DNA of 64,000 bases from Candidatus Gastranaerophilales bacterium. Its GTDB lineage: Bacteria; Cyanobacteriota; Vampirovibrionia; Gastranaerophilales; Gastranaerophilaceae. Each line of letters opens with the position of its first letter. The stretch's first letter is position 1. The notes below the pieces were generated by a model. The model did not search any database, was not told the DNA's origin, and saw only the letters and a list, made by a program, of their open reading frames with translations. Where the stretch lies: NCBI GenBank assembly GCA_944324865.1, contig CALUXW010000001.1, positions 186,001 to 250,000 of the forward strand, given 5' to 3'. Positions 1 through 8,086 of the stretch are shown piece by piece. Both the position numbers and the translations under genes were made by a program.

Positions 1-1455
1 ATAATATTCATCCATTTTTGCAATGTTCTTACCGTTTTCAATTGATTTAACCAGTATATCAGTCAAATCTTTTGCTGATTGTTCACTCATAACACGTCTT
101 TGAACTACTTTTTGTTCTAAAAGTTCAGGAGTATATTTTATTACATGAGGAGTAATCCATATACCATTATTTGCAATTGCGGCAACAGCAGCAGCCATTT
201 GTATCGCAGTAACTGATGCACCATAACCGTATCCCATAGCACCATGTGTCGCTACATCCCAGCTTTTAGGAGGAGGTAAAATTCCTGATGACTCACCGGG
301 CAAATCAATTCCTGTCACATCGCCAAAATTAAAAGTTTTTAAAGTATCATAAAACTCTTGAGAACTCATCATTTGCGCAACTTTAGCACTTCCGACATTA
401 CTTGAGTGTTCAAAAAGATAAACTAAATCAATCAATCCGGGATTTTTATTCTTGTAGTAATCGTAATTTTTAATTTCCCACCAACCAATTTTCATTTTTC
501 CTGTATCAAGTATACGAGAATTTTTATTCACTTTACCATTTATCATGGCACAGGCAACAGTAATAACCTTAAATGTTGAACCAGGTGGATAAACATCTGT
601 AATTGCCCAATTTTTCATATCAACCATTGAATATTTTTGATAATTATTAGGGTCATAATAAGGATATGCAGCAAGTGCCAAAACTTCGCCAGTCTTAGGG
701 TCCATAACAATTACAGCACCTCTAAGGGCTTTAGTTCTTTGTACAGTTTTGTTTAAATATTTTTCACAAATATGTTGAACAGCAGAATCAATAGTAAGAT
801 TAAGTGTTTTTCCTTTAATTGGTGCTGCTATATCCTCCGGATTAGTATTAAAATTATATATAACATCACCACGAGGTGTTTTTTCGTAAGTTATATTTTT
901 ATCAAAATATTCGAGATAGTCTTTAGCAACATACTCAATACCTCCAGCCACGTCAGCATCAGCATTATAGTAACCAAGTACATGAGAGGCCAGACTTCCT
1001 TGCGGATAAACTCTTTTATTTTTTACTTCCAGGGATAATTCACGCAAACCTTTTGCTTTAATGGCTTCAGCAGTTTTTCTGTCAAGCGATTTTTTTATAG
1101 AAATTACGGGTTCGTCACCTGCAAGAGTTTTGGCAAGAGAAGAAACGGGTATATTTACAAGCGGAGATAGTATTTCAGCTAATTCTTGCGGAGTATGATC
1201 ATAATACATAGGATGAGCATACAAATTGAAAGAAGTGTTATCAGATGCTAATTTATAACCATTTCTATCTAAAATTTCACCACGTAAAACAAAAAGTTTT
1301 GATGCCCGCTGTTTTTTTGCACGATCACGATATTGTCTAATATCAAGAACTTGAATTAGAAACAAGTAAACAAGCAGTAATGCAATGAAAGTACTAAAAC
1401 CAAACTGCAAACATCCGATTCGCTTATCAAATTTTTTATATCTATCTTTGCTCAT
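1..1455 (-). CDS. ftsI: Class B penicillin-binding protein, FtsI-like (partial, cut by left edge)
   Basis: Septal peptidoglycan transpeptidase that would cross-link glycan strands outside the inner membrane. The first 485 codons are visible; the frame leaves the window before the KTG motif. Seen: a short basic N-terminus, one membrane segment at about residues 17-37, a dimerisation-domain motif RGEILDRNG at 58-66, the catalytic PPGSTFK (nucleophile Ser293, Lys296) and the SSN motif at 351-353. The start is the ATG 5 bases after the upstream ftsL-like gene. The order rsmH, ftsL, ftsI is that of the conserved division cluster, so FtsI is more likely than an elongation PBP2, though sequence alone does not fully exclude the latter. 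Confidence 0.93.
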   Translation of the reverse strand, partial: MSKDRYKKFDKRIGCLQFGFSTFIALLLVYLFLIQVLDIRQYRDRAKKQRASKLFVLRGEILDRNGYKLASDNTSFNLYAHPMYYDHTPQELAEILSPLVNIPVSSLAKTLAGDEPVISIKKSLDRKTAEAIKAKGLRELSLEVKNKRVYPQGSLASHVLGYYNADADVAGGIEYVAKDYLEYFDKNITYEKTPRGDVIYNFNTNPEDIAAPIKGKTLNLTIDSAVQHICEKYLNKTVQRTKALRGAVIVMDPKTGEVLALAAYPYYDPNNYQKYSMVDMKNWAITDVYPPGSTFKVITVACAMINGKVNKNSRILDTGKMKIGWWEIKNYDYYKNKNPGLIDLVYLFEHSSNVGSAKVAQMMSSQEFYDTLKTFNFGDVTGIDLPGESSGILPPPKSWDVATHGAMGYGYGASVTAIQMAAAVAAIANNGIWITPHVIKYTPELLEQKVVQRRVMSEQSAKDLTDILVKSIENGKNIAKMDEYY

Positions 1456-1460
1456 AAAAT

Positions 1461-1979
1461 CTAATAGCCCATCGACCAAGCTTTTTTCTGAGCGTTGTCT
1501 TGATTTTCAAACCTGACACTGGGAATTTTTGCAGCAGAAAGTTCAACAACCTTGGTTGCACGATGTAACATATTAGATTTAGCAACCGCAATATCCACAT
1601 TGTAATATGACTGCAGATTATCTAGCTTATTTTGTAAATCTTCATTTTCATAATTTAGCGCAAGTGTCTCTTTCCTTATTTGATTTAACGAAACCTCACC
1701 CATGGTTACAAAATAATAACTCACCAAACAAACAAAAACCAAAAAGCCCAACATAGCACACAAAAAACTGTTAACACGGGCAATTGCCATTTCTTTATAA
1801 GATTTTTCTTTTGTAAAATAACCGCTAATTATTTGATTACCATTTGAAACACCTCGGCTAAGATTAAAATTTGTATCATTTGGGCGATAAGGACTACGCA
1901 TAATACCATGCAATTGCGGTTTTGAATTTTTGCCGTTTTTATTATTTTTATTATTTCTGTTAAAAGAAAGTGAACTCAA
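1461..1979 (-). CDS. ftsL: FtsL-like divisome protein
   Basis: Probable small bitopic division protein of the FtsQLB complex. The 172-residue protein has an Asn/Lys-rich cytoplasmic tail (1-60), one membrane segment at about 70-92, and a periplasmic stretch with heptad-like leucines and charged residues at about 96-125, typical of FtsL coiled coils. FtsL diverges quickly, so the call rests on topology and on position between rsmH and ftsI. The start is TTG: an AGGAGAG ribosome site lies 5 bases before it and no better ATG is present. The N-terminal tail is longer than in Escherichia coli FtsL. Confidence 0.72.
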   Translation of the reverse strand: MSSLSFNRNNKNNKNGKNSKPQLHGIMRSPYRPNDTNFNLSRGVSNGNQIISGYFTKEKSYKEMAIARVNSFLCAMLGFLVFVCLVSYYFVTMGEVSLNQIRKETLALNYENEDLQNKLDNLQSYYNVDIAVAKSNMLHRATKVVELSAAKIPSVRFENQDNAQKKAWSMGY

Positions 1980-1995
1980 GCTATCTCTCCTAAAC

Positions 1996-2919
1996 TTAAA
2001 CCCGTCTTGCTACTCTTAATTTTGCACTTCTTGAGGGTGGGTTTAATTTAATTTCTTCCTCACTGGGGCAGATAGGTTTTTTATTTACCAACTCTACCAA
2101 CTTACCTTCGCATTTGCAAACCGGAACATTTTTTTCGCATCTGCAGTTTAATGAAAGGTTTTTCAATATTGATTTTGCAATTCTGTCTTCCAAAGAATGG
2201 AAAGTTATAATACTAATTATAGCACCTGAATCTAATAATGAAACAACTTCTTTCAATGATTTTTCAAAATTTAACAACTCATGATTAACCTCAATTCTAA
2301 TTGCTTGAAAAACTCTTGTAGCTGGGTGTATTCGAGAGTTTGTCTTTGGAACAGCATGTAAAATTATATTTGCCAATTGTAAAGTGGTGTTAAGTGGTCT
2401 TGATTTCACAATTGCGTGCGCAATCCTTTTTGAATAATGCTCTTCGCCATATTTAGAAAAAATATTAACCAATTCCGCTTCACTGTATTTATTAACAACA
2501 TCCCATGCGGAAAAATTCTCGCCACAATTGAACCTCATATCAAGCGGAGCATCATACTTAAAACTAAAACCCCTATTTAAAGTTGTCAATTGATGATAAG
2601 AAGCACCTAAGTCATATATAATACCGCCTGTAATTTTTGAAATTCCTAATTTTTCAAGGTTGCATTTAATATTAACATAACTATCATGAATTATTGTGAG
2701 GTTTTGATAATTGGCAAGACGTGTTTTAGAGGCTTCTATTGCATCAATATCAACGTCAAAAGAAAAAAGTCTGCCATGCGGAGAAATTTTTTTAAGTATG
2801 AGTTCGCTATGCCCACCGCCACCTAGCGTAGCATCAACATAGATTTTTTCCGAGTTATCACACTCAAGAGCATTTACTGCCTCATTTAACATAACTGTAT
2901 AATGTTTAAATTCGTTCAT
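1996..2919 (-). CDS. rsmH: 16S rRNA (cytosine1402-N4)-methyltransferase
   Basis: RsmH (MraW) methylates N4 of C1402 in the ribosomal P site using S-adenosylmethionine. The 307-residue length matches the family. The HYTVML start, the SAM-binding GGGGHS loop at residues 33-38, the FSFD segment and the late ITFHSLEDR motif are all present. The C-terminus ends in the usual basic NPPSRSAKLRVARR stretch. It opens the ftsL-ftsI run, 16 bases before the ftsL-like gene. No Shine-Dalgarno sequence precedes its ATG; instead a perfect TATAAT lies 6 bases upstream, so it may be translated from a leaderless transcript. Confidence 0.97.
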   Translation of the reverse strand: MNEFKHYTVMLNEAVNALECDNSEKIYVDATLGGGGHSELILKKISPHGRLFSFDVDIDAIEASKTRLANYQNLTIIHDSYVNIKCNLEKLGISKITGGIIYDLGASYHQLTTLNRGFSFKYDAPLDMRFNCGENFSAWDVVNKYSEAELVNIFSKYGEEHYSKRIAHAIVKSRPLNTTLQLANIILHAVPKTNSRIHPATRVFQAIRIEVNHELLNFEKSLKEVVSLLDSGAIISIITFHSLEDRIAKSILKNLSLNCRCEKNVPVCKCEGKLVELVNKKPICPSEEEIKLNPPSRSAKLRVARRV

Positions 2920-2925
2920 AAGAAA

Positions 2926-2931
2926 ATTATA
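2926..2931 (-). promoter_or_regulatory. -10 box (TATAAT) 6 bases before rsmH ATG; leaderless start candidate
   Basis: On the minus strand TATAAT is followed by TTTCTT and then the rsmH ATG. Transcription usually starts 6-8 bases after a -10 box, so the mRNA would begin at or next to the ATG. No ribosome-binding sequence fits in between. No strong -35 was found. The site lies at the very end of the preceding glycosyltransferase gene. Confidence 0.55.
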
Positions 2932-2933
2932 CC

Positions 2934-3626
2934 CTAATTAAAAAATCTAAAGTAAAAAAGAGCAAATATTGCTTCTAGTGCATCTTTTGCTCTTACTTTT
3001 TTTCCTTCATTATAGTCACGAGGAGAATAAGATATTTCAACTTCGGCAAAACGAAGCTTTCTTTTTAAAATCTTAGCAGTAATTTCCGGCTCAAAGTTAA
3101 ACTTTTTTGATTTAATCTTAAAGTCTTTTATACACTCTCTTCTAAATGCCTTATAACATGTTTCCATATCCGTCAAATTTGCCATGTATAAAATATTAGT
3201 AAGCAATGTAAGCAATTTATTAGCTAATAAACTTAAAAATAAAAAGTTTTTTTCAATATTCTTGTTTTTTAATCTTGAACCGTAGACTACATCGGCATGA
3301 TTATCAATAATTAATGGAAGTAATTTTTCGTAATCAGCAGGGTCATATTCTAAGTCAGCATCCTGAATTATTATAATATCTGCATTTGAGTACTTAATAC
3401 CACTTGCAACTGCAGCGCCCTTGCCAAGATTTTGCATGTGGCTAATAACAATATGATTACTATACTTTGATAAAATTTTTGCACTGGAGTCAATGGAGGC
3501 ATCATCAACAAAAATCAATCTCTTTTTTAGCCCACAAAATTTACAATCCTCAAGCTTTTTTATGACTTTTTCCAGCGTATTTTCTTCGTTATAAACAGGT
3601 ATGATAACATCTATTGTCTGAACCAT
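2934..3626 (-). CDS. Family 2 glycosyltransferase, dolichyl-phosphate-mannose-synthase type
   Basis: Soluble GT-A enzyme of 230 residues. It carries the family N-terminus [10 protein letters not shown] (8-17), the DDAS motif at 41-44, and QDADLEYDP with the metal-binding D89-A-D91. Relatives transfer a sugar from a nucleotide donor to polyprenyl or dolichyl phosphate at the membrane face. Two hydrophobic stretches around 125-150 may touch the membrane, but there is no typical C-terminal transmembrane domain. Donor and acceptor cannot be read from sequence. It precedes rsmH by 14 bases. Its start has no Shine-Dalgarno and an extended -10 six bases upstream. Confidence 0.88.
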   Translation of the reverse strand: MVQTIDVIIPVYNEENTLEKVIKKLEDCKFCGLKKRLIFVDDASIDSSAKILSKYSNHIVISHMQNLGKGAAVASGIKYSNADIIIIQDADLEYDPADYEKLLPLIIDNHADVVYGSRLKNKNIEKNFLFLSLLANKLLTLLTNILYMANLTDMETCYKAFRRECIKDFKIKSKKFNFEPEITAKILKRKLRFAEVEISYSPRDYNEGKKVRAKDALEAIFALFYFRFFN

Positions 3627-3632
3627 AAAAAT

Positions 3633-3641
3633 ATAATAACA
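3633..3641 (-). promoter_or_regulatory. Extended -10 (TGnTATTAT) 6 bases before the GT2 ATG; leaderless candidate
   Basis: Minus-strand TG-T-TATTAT is followed by ATTTTT and the ATG at 3626. The geometry puts the transcription start on or next to the start codon. No Shine-Dalgarno sequence is visible. Confidence 0.55.
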
Positions 3642-3665
3642 GATGCAAAAAAAAGTTGCACTTTC

Positions 3666-4133
3666 TTAATACTTGCAAAGTGAATTAGATACAGCGGAAG
3701 TTATTGTAACACCATCCTTAAATAAAAATATACCACTATATCTATATGATACAATTACTTTAACATTTGAATTACTGCTAGTGTCAATATTAATGAAAAC
3801 AGCAAGTATACTTTGTCCATGTTTAACTTTATCACTTTTAATTAAATAAGACCCATCACTGCCCGAGAGTGCATATTGGGAATCAGACAAGTTTAAAAGT
3901 CCGGAACATTTCTTGGTAAATAAAAGTGCACTTTGCAAAATTTCGTCATGAGATTTTGTATTTTGAGAAACAATTTGAATATTTGCGGTAATTTCGTTTG
4001 CAATATTTGCCACTGAATACTTTGCGCGCCAATATAGCCCTAGCTCGATTACAGAAAGAAAAATCGACATTGTAACTAAAAATACAAAAACAAATTCTAT
4101 AATATTTTGTGCGCTACACTTTTTGTGCATCAT
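3666..4133 (-). CDS. TadE-like pseudopilin
   Basis: A 155-residue protein with the TadE/TadG N-terminal pattern: short basic leader, then AQNIIEFVFVFLV with the conserved Glu next to a hydrophobic helix (about residues 10-32), ending IELGLYWRAKY. The rest is a small periplasmic domain with few distinctive residues. TadE proteins are minor pilins of Flp/Tad type IVc pili, but no tadA, tadB, tadC, rcpA or flp gene is in the window, so its partners must lie elsewhere. It overlaps the upstream 127-residue gene by 4 bases (ATGA). Either of two adjacent ATGs could start it. Confidence 0.7.
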   Translation of the reverse strand: MMHKKCSAQNIIEFVFVFLVTMSIFLSVIELGLYWRAKYSVANIANEITANIQIVSQNTKSHDEILQSALLFTKKCSGLLNLSDSQYALSGSDGSYLIKSDKVKHGQSILAVFINIDTSSNSNVKVIVSYRYSGIFLFKDGVTITSAVSNSLCKY

Positions 4134-4513
4134 AAATTAATCATTTTCTTCAAACGCATAAAAACGGCTTTTTTATCTATATTGGGATATATTAAAGATT
4201 CTTTATGATATTTGTTGTACTCTTCTATTACATTGCAGGGTAGGGCATTTCCCTCAGATAGAATATTGGCTATATCTTCAAGATACATATCCTGTTCATC
4301 ACGATAATTAGCATCATTGCAGCGCAAATCTTCATCCGCTTCAAGATGCACAAGCGCATGAAAAGCAGCATTAAGTGTCGGATCACCAAGATTTTTCGGG
4401 AATTGCCCCAGTGCCTCTAAAACACTCAACTTTTTTGTCAGAACATCAAAAATAAGTTCTGAAACTTTTTTTCTATCTTTTATATAAGATGAAACAGTAT
4501 CAGATGCAGACAT
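4130..4513 (-). CDS. Unknown helical protein in BlaI-TadE operon
   Basis: I do not recognise this 127-residue acidic protein. It has no signal peptide or membrane segment and looks all-helical. A His/acidic-rich stretch around residues 50-75 (HALVHLEADEDLR) is the most distinctive part. It starts 1 base after the BlaI-type gene stop and ends with a 4-base overlap into the TadE-like gene, so it is almost certainly translated with them. A link to pilus or cell-wall signalling is only inferred from neighbours. Confidence 0.65.
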   Translation of the reverse strand: MSASDTVSSYIKDRKKVSELIFDVLTKKLSVLEALGQFPKNLGDPTLNAAFHALVHLEADEDLRCNDANYRDEQDMYLEDIANILSEGNALPCNVIEEYNKYHKESLIYPNIDKKAVFMRLKKMINL

Positions 4514-4514
4514 A

Positions 4515-4877
4515 TTATTTTACCAACATTGCATTATTATCATTTTCACACATTGACTTTGTAATGCGCATAAGTTTTGTCATATCACCGTTACAGTATT
4601 GGCTGGCAATTTTTCTTAATGAGGTGACTATGATATCAGAATTAGAATACGCAGTTCTATAGAAGAATTTTTTTCCTTGCTTAATTCTAAGCAAAACTTC
4701 TTTTTCGAATAATCTGTCCATTACAGTTTTTATAGTAGTGTAGGCCCTTTTTGTAGAATCAGTCTTAGATAAAAATTCATAAACTTCTTTTACAGAGTTT
4801 TTATACAAACCTGCTTTCTCCAGCTCCCACATTGCATTTAAGATAATACTTTCTAATGACCCATGCTTAAAATTCAT
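4515..4877 (-). CDS. BlaI/MecI/CopY-family transcriptional repressor
   Basis: A 120-residue winged-helix regulator of the Penicillinase_R family. The N-terminus matches the family pattern (L..IM..LW, here LESIILNAMWELE), followed by the recognition-helix segment AYTTIKTVMDRLFEKEVL and the wing with Tyr/Arg residues (KQGKKFFYRTAY). These proteins bind operators as dimers and in some bacteria are cleaved after a BlaR1 membrane protease senses beta-lactam. No BlaR1/M56 gene is in the window. AAAGGAAT lies upstream as ribosome site. It sits between a lipoprotein gene and an unknown gene; its target is unknown. Confidence 0.85.
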   Translation of the reverse strand: MNFKHGSLESIILNAMWELEKAGLYKNSVKEVYEFLSKTDSTKRAYTTIKTVMDRLFEKEVLLRIKQGKKFFYRTAYSNSDIIVTSLRKIASQYCNGDMTKLMRITKSMCENDNNAMLVK

Positions 4878-4892
4878 TTTATATTCCTTTAC

Positions 4893-5231
4893 TTAGTATC
4901 TTGTACGAAAATGCTCCGCATCAAACTTTACATCCATAGGCCCGACATCAGACCTTACTTTAAAATTAAATTTATAACCCGTTGTGTTAATTGTGGAATT
5001 ATCTTTGTAAATATATAATCCTGATTTTGTTCTTGTTATACCATTATCACCTTTTGAAGGCAATTGAGATGATGACTTATTTATAAAATCACTAAATTTA
5101 TGTCCCGGCATATAATGAGTATTAATCAAACTTTGTTTTTTTTCACAACCTGATAAAAAAAGACACATGATGATTACTGTCACACAGACAAAGTAACTAA
5201 CAAAACTTTTTTTACAACAATCAACCATCAT
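4893..5231 (-). CDS. Small lipoprotein
   Basis: A 112-residue protein with a basic N-terminus, a hydrophobic segment (about 12-27) and the lipobox LSGC ending at Cys29, so it should be lipidated and anchored in a membrane facing the periplasm. The mature part is short, polar and of no family I recognise. It opens the lipoprotein-BlaI-unknown-TadE run. Two adjacent ATGs could start it. An extended -10 (TGTTATAAT, 5245-5253) lies 13 bases upstream, so any leader is only a few bases long. Confidence 0.75.
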   Translation of the reverse strand: MMVDCCKKSFVSYFVCVTVIIMCLFLSGCEKKQSLINTHYMPGHKFSDFINKSSSQLPSKGDNGITRTKSGLYIYKDNSTINTTGYKFNFKVRSDVGPMDVKFDAEHFRTRY

Positions 5232-5244
5232 ATTTATTACTACT

Positions 5245-5253
5245 ATTATAACA
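5245..5253 (-). promoter_or_regulatory. Extended -10 (TGTTATAAT) upstream of the lipoprotein-BlaI-TadE run
   Basis: The minus strand reads TG-T-TATAAT, a perfect extended -10, ending 13 bases before the lipoprotein ATG. The predicted leader is about 5-7 bases and no Shine-Dalgarno sequence is visible. Confidence 0.55.
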
Positions 5254-5289
5254 CTTATATGATTTTTTTTAAAGGATAAATAAAATATT

Positions 5290-5335
5290 TTTACAAAGTA
5301 CCAAAAATATAGTAAAATTATTAAAAATGTGAGGG
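5290..5335 (+). promoter_or_regulatory. Promoter and ribosome site of the GT6 gene
   Basis: TTTACA (5290-5295), a 17-base spacer and TAAAAT (5313-5318) make a good sigma-70 type promoter. GAGGG at 5331-5335 is the ribosome-binding site 4 bases before the ATG. Unlike several neighbours, this gene has a normal leader. Confidence 0.6.
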
Positions 5336-5339
5336 AATT

Positions 5340-6134
5340 ATGAATATAGGCATATTATATATTGCAACAGGCAGATATATTTGCTTTTGGGATGAGTTTT
5401 ACAAAAGCGCAAAGCAGTATCTTTTTCCTGGGCACAAAGTAAAATACTTTATATATACCGATGCGCCAAAAATTAATTATGAAGAAAACGACGATGTAAC
5501 TAAAATTTTTGCACAGTCATCAAACTGGCCTATAAGCGTATGTGATAAATACGCAATTTTGCTTAGCGGGCGAAAACTATATGAAGAACTAGACTATATT
5601 TTTCACTTTAATGCAAATATGAAATTTATTGCACCAATTGGGGATGAAATATTACCTAGTAAAGATAATGGCTACATTTGCGTTGGAGAATGGCTTAACC
5701 ACAAGCTTAAATCTACTCCTGACAAATTTCCCTATGAAAGAAACCCTCAATCTCTCGCTTATATTCCTGTCGGCAAAGGTACACATTATTTTATGAGCGG
5801 TGTACACGGCGGAAGAACAAAAGAATACATAGCCATGTGCAAAGAGATAGAAAATAGCATAAGAAAAGATTTTCAAAACGGAATAATAGCTATTTGGCAT
5901 GATGAAAGTCATTTAAACAAATACATGTTAGATAAGAACCCTCTCATTATCCCGCCACAGTATGCAATTCCTGAAAATTGGAAATATAAAGGATACACAA
6001 AAAACCGAAAGGGGTTACTATTAAACAAATTGCACTGGAAATACGGCGGACATTCTTACTTAAGAGGAATTACAGATAAGAAAATTACACCCCTAAAATA
6101 TTGGATTACAAAAATTACAAATATTAAATTTTAA
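5340..6134 (+). CDS. Family 6 glycosyltransferase (ABO/alpha-1,3-Gal(NAc) transferase-like)
   Basis: A 264-residue homologue of the GT6 family, which includes the vertebrate blood-group A/B and alpha-1,3-galactosyltransferases. Seen: the opening IGILYIATGRYICFW, YFIYTD at 36-41, the WHDESHLNKY signature at 187-196 and PENW at 211-214. The vertebrate metal-binding DxD is replaced by N91-A-N93, the change known in bacterial GT6 enzymes, which act without a metal ion. There is no signal or membrane anchor, so it is cytosolic. It would add alpha-1,3-linked Gal or GalNAc to a surface glycan. It converges on the GT8 gene with overlapping stops (TTAA). Confidence 0.93.
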   Translation: MNIGILYIATGRYICFWDEFYKSAKQYLFPGHKVKYFIYTDAPKINYEENDDVTKIFAQSSNWPISVCDKYAILLSGRKLYEELDYIFHFNANMKFIAPIGDEILPSKDNGYICVGEWLNHKLKSTPDKFPYERNPQSLAYIPVGKGTHYFMSGVHGGRTKEYIAMCKEIENSIRKDFQNGIIAIWHDESHLNKYMLDKNPLIIPPQYAIPENWKYKGYTKNRKGLLLNKLHWKYGGHSYLRGITDKKITPLKYWITKITNIKF

Positions 6135-7060
6135 TAATTAAATTCCATTGATTTAACAATGCGCATAAAATTTTTCTTTCTGTCATCTTTTAAGAAAAAA
6201 ATGGGATACATTTTAAAAAACCACAAAAATTGACAAAATCTACAGTGCATAAAAAATGTAATATTTTTAATCAAAATTTGTTTTAAATCGGATGAAAAAG
6301 GTGTTGACATGTAGTATTTCCAAAACATCTCTCTATAGTTGTTATAAAAGCCGATTTTCCAAGGTTTAGTACCTGCAAAATGAACAATGGCAGGATTAGA
6401 ATTATTTTTAAAATAAAAATTAGGAGTAATGAAATTAAATTCTCTACCCATTTTCTTAACATGACCAAGCAGGACCGCATTCATTACATCTTGATCACAA
6501 TAGCTGAGTTTTTCCCAATTATTGCGCAAATAATCAAACATTTTATTCTCGACATTATTCTCGCGCATTTTTTCAAGATCCAGCAGGCATACTCCTGCAT
6601 TAAAATAAAAATTTGAACATGAATTTTCAAGATTCATTCTTAACATATGAGCATCTTGAGCTAAATCAGGAACACAGGCTGCATACTGATTTGCACTCAA
6701 CTCGCAGAAATAAATAGAACTAAGCGAACTTAATACAATTATGTCGCAATCAAGATACAAAACTCTCTTTACATCAGGCAATAAACTAGGTAACTTTAAC
6801 CTGTATAATGTTGGAATAGTAACATTAGTACAAACACCATTATAAAAATAGGGCTCAAAAAGAGAATTGTCAAGCTTGTGAAAAATAATATTGCCCATGC
6901 TTTTTAATTTTTCAATATTAGTCGTTGACAAGTTTGAATATAAAATATGAAAAATGATATCTTCATCATTTTTTTTGTTTTTCAAAGCACTATAAATAAC
7001 AACTGCAGCATACTTTGCATAGTTATCATCAGTAGATAAACATAATTCTAGCCTTTTCAT
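6131..7060 (-). CDS. Family 8 glycosyltransferase (LgtC/WaaJ-like)
   Basis: A 309-residue retaining hexosyltransferase of the GT8 family. Diagnostic pieces are the N-terminal LCLSTDDNY, the donor/metal motif D104-C-D106 in RVLYLDCDIIVL, FNAGVCLLDLEKMRE, the YCDQDVMNAVL segment, and the late HFAGTKPWK that contacts the donor phosphate. Relatives add galactose or glucose to lipopolysaccharide cores. The C-terminal 70 residues are basic and aromatic, as in GT8 enzymes that sit on the membrane surface. No Shine-Dalgarno precedes the ATG; an extended -10 lies 6 bases upstream. Its stop overlaps that of the GT6 gene. Confidence 0.93.
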   Translation of the reverse strand: MKRLELCLSTDDNYAKYAAVVIYSALKNKKNDEDIIFHILYSNLSTTNIEKLKSMGNIIFHKLDNSLFEPYFYNGVCTNVTIPTLYRLKLPSLLPDVKRVLYLDCDIIVLSSLSSIYFCELSANQYAACVPDLAQDAHMLRMNLENSCSNFYFNAGVCLLDLEKMRENNVENKMFDYLRNNWEKLSYCDQDVMNAVLLGHVKKMGREFNFITPNFYFKNNSNPAIVHFAGTKPWKIGFYNNYREMFWKYYMSTPFSSDLKQILIKNITFFMHCRFCQFLWFFKMYPIFFLKDDRKKNFMRIVKSMEFNY

Positions 7061-7066
7061 ATTTTT

Positions 7067-7075
7067 ATAATATCA
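7067..7075 (-). promoter_or_regulatory. Extended -10 (TGnTATTAT) 6 bases before GT8 ATG; leaderless candidate
   Basis: Minus-strand TG-A-TATTAT is followed by AAAAAT and the ATG at 7060. This is the same geometry as upstream of the gene starting at 3626. Confidence 0.55.
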
Positions 7076-7099
7076 TGAAAAAAAAGGAAAGAATTAATT

Positions 7100-8086
7100 A
7101 TGGAATTAAGCCCAAAAATTAGTGTCATAATGCCCGTCTATAATACTGCCGAAAAAGATTTTAAAGAGGCGATAGAGAGTATTTTAAACCAAGATTTCAG
7201 TGACTTTGAATTAATTATAATTGATGACTGTTCAAAGGATTATATTAGAAATATTGTAGAAGGTTATAATGATAAAAGAATAATTTATTTAAGAAATGAA
7301 AAAAATCTTGGTCTGGTGGGAACTCCAAATAGGGCTTTAAAAATTGCAAAAGGGAAATATATTGCAAGGATGGATTCTGACGACATTTCAAATCCGCAAA
7401 GACTTAGAGTGCAATTCGATTATATGGAAAATAACCCGCAAACAGACATCTTAGGTTCATCATTTATAAAAATTCCAAAAAATGAAATAATAAACTTTCC
7501 AATCGACAATGAAAAAATAAAATATACAATGATTTTTTCCCACAACTGCATTTGTCATTCAACTGCAATAATAAGAAAATCAACAATGGACAAATATGAC
7601 ATCAAATATGATGAACAAAATGATGTTTGTGAAGACTATGGACTATGGCTAAAACATATTGAAGAACTGACCTACCATAACCTACAAGACGTACTGGTAA
7701 AATACAGATGGTACTTAAGTAATACATCAAAAAGAAAAAAAATGATTCAAAGTGCAGGATCGCAAAAACTCATGTTTAATGCTCAGGCAAAACACTTTAA
7801 TATTAATTGTGACAAAATTATTAAAAGTATTGAAAAATACTGTAACAACAAAGTTGTTACTTCAAAAGATTTGATAGAAATTATCAATTTCATATTACAA
7901 ATAAAAGACTTATTAAATAAAGAAAACCCACAAGCAGTATACAATGTTAACAGAGTATTTTTCAAAGATTTTCTTAGAAAATGTATTAGCGATATTACTT
8001 TTATAAAAATTATTTTTTCAAAACAGCTTGATAGTATTATTAAATTGACATTTTTTGAAAAAATTGGCATGATTATAGGTTTTTAG
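7100..8086 (+). CDS. Family 2 glycosyltransferase
   Basis: A 328-residue GT2 enzyme. It shows the standard GT-A features ISVIMPVYNT (8-17), IDDCSKD (41-47), and the DxD-like MDSDD at 91-95, followed by a C-terminal domain of about 100 residues of unknown type rich in Lys/Ile. It has no transmembrane segment. Relatives build O-antigen or capsule repeats. It lies divergently from the GT8 gene with AAGGAAAG as ribosome site. The three enzymes together (GT6, GT8, GT2) look like a small surface-glycan set. Its TAG stop overlaps the uvrC stop in the tetranucleotide TTAG. Confidence 0.9.
   Translation: MELSPKISVIMPVYNTAEKDFKEAIESILNQDFSDFELIIIDDCSKDYIRNIVEGYNDKRIIYLRNEKNLGLVGTPNRALKIAKGKYIARMDSDDISNPQRLRVQFDYMENNPQTDILGSSFIKIPKNEIINFPIDNEKIKYTMIFSHNCICHSTAIIRKSTMDKYDIKYDEQNDVCEDYGLWLKHIEELTYHNLQDVLVKYRWYLSNTSKRKKMIQSAGSQKLMFNAQAKHFNINCDKIIKSIEKYCNNKVVTSKDLIEIINFILQIKDLLNKENPQAVYNVNRVFFKDFLRKCISDITFIKIIFSKQLDSIIKLTFFEKIGMIIGF

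Noticed and set aside
772-1038. 88-codon plus-strand frame inside ftsI
   Set aside because: Antisense to the ftsI frame, which has catalytic motifs on either side.
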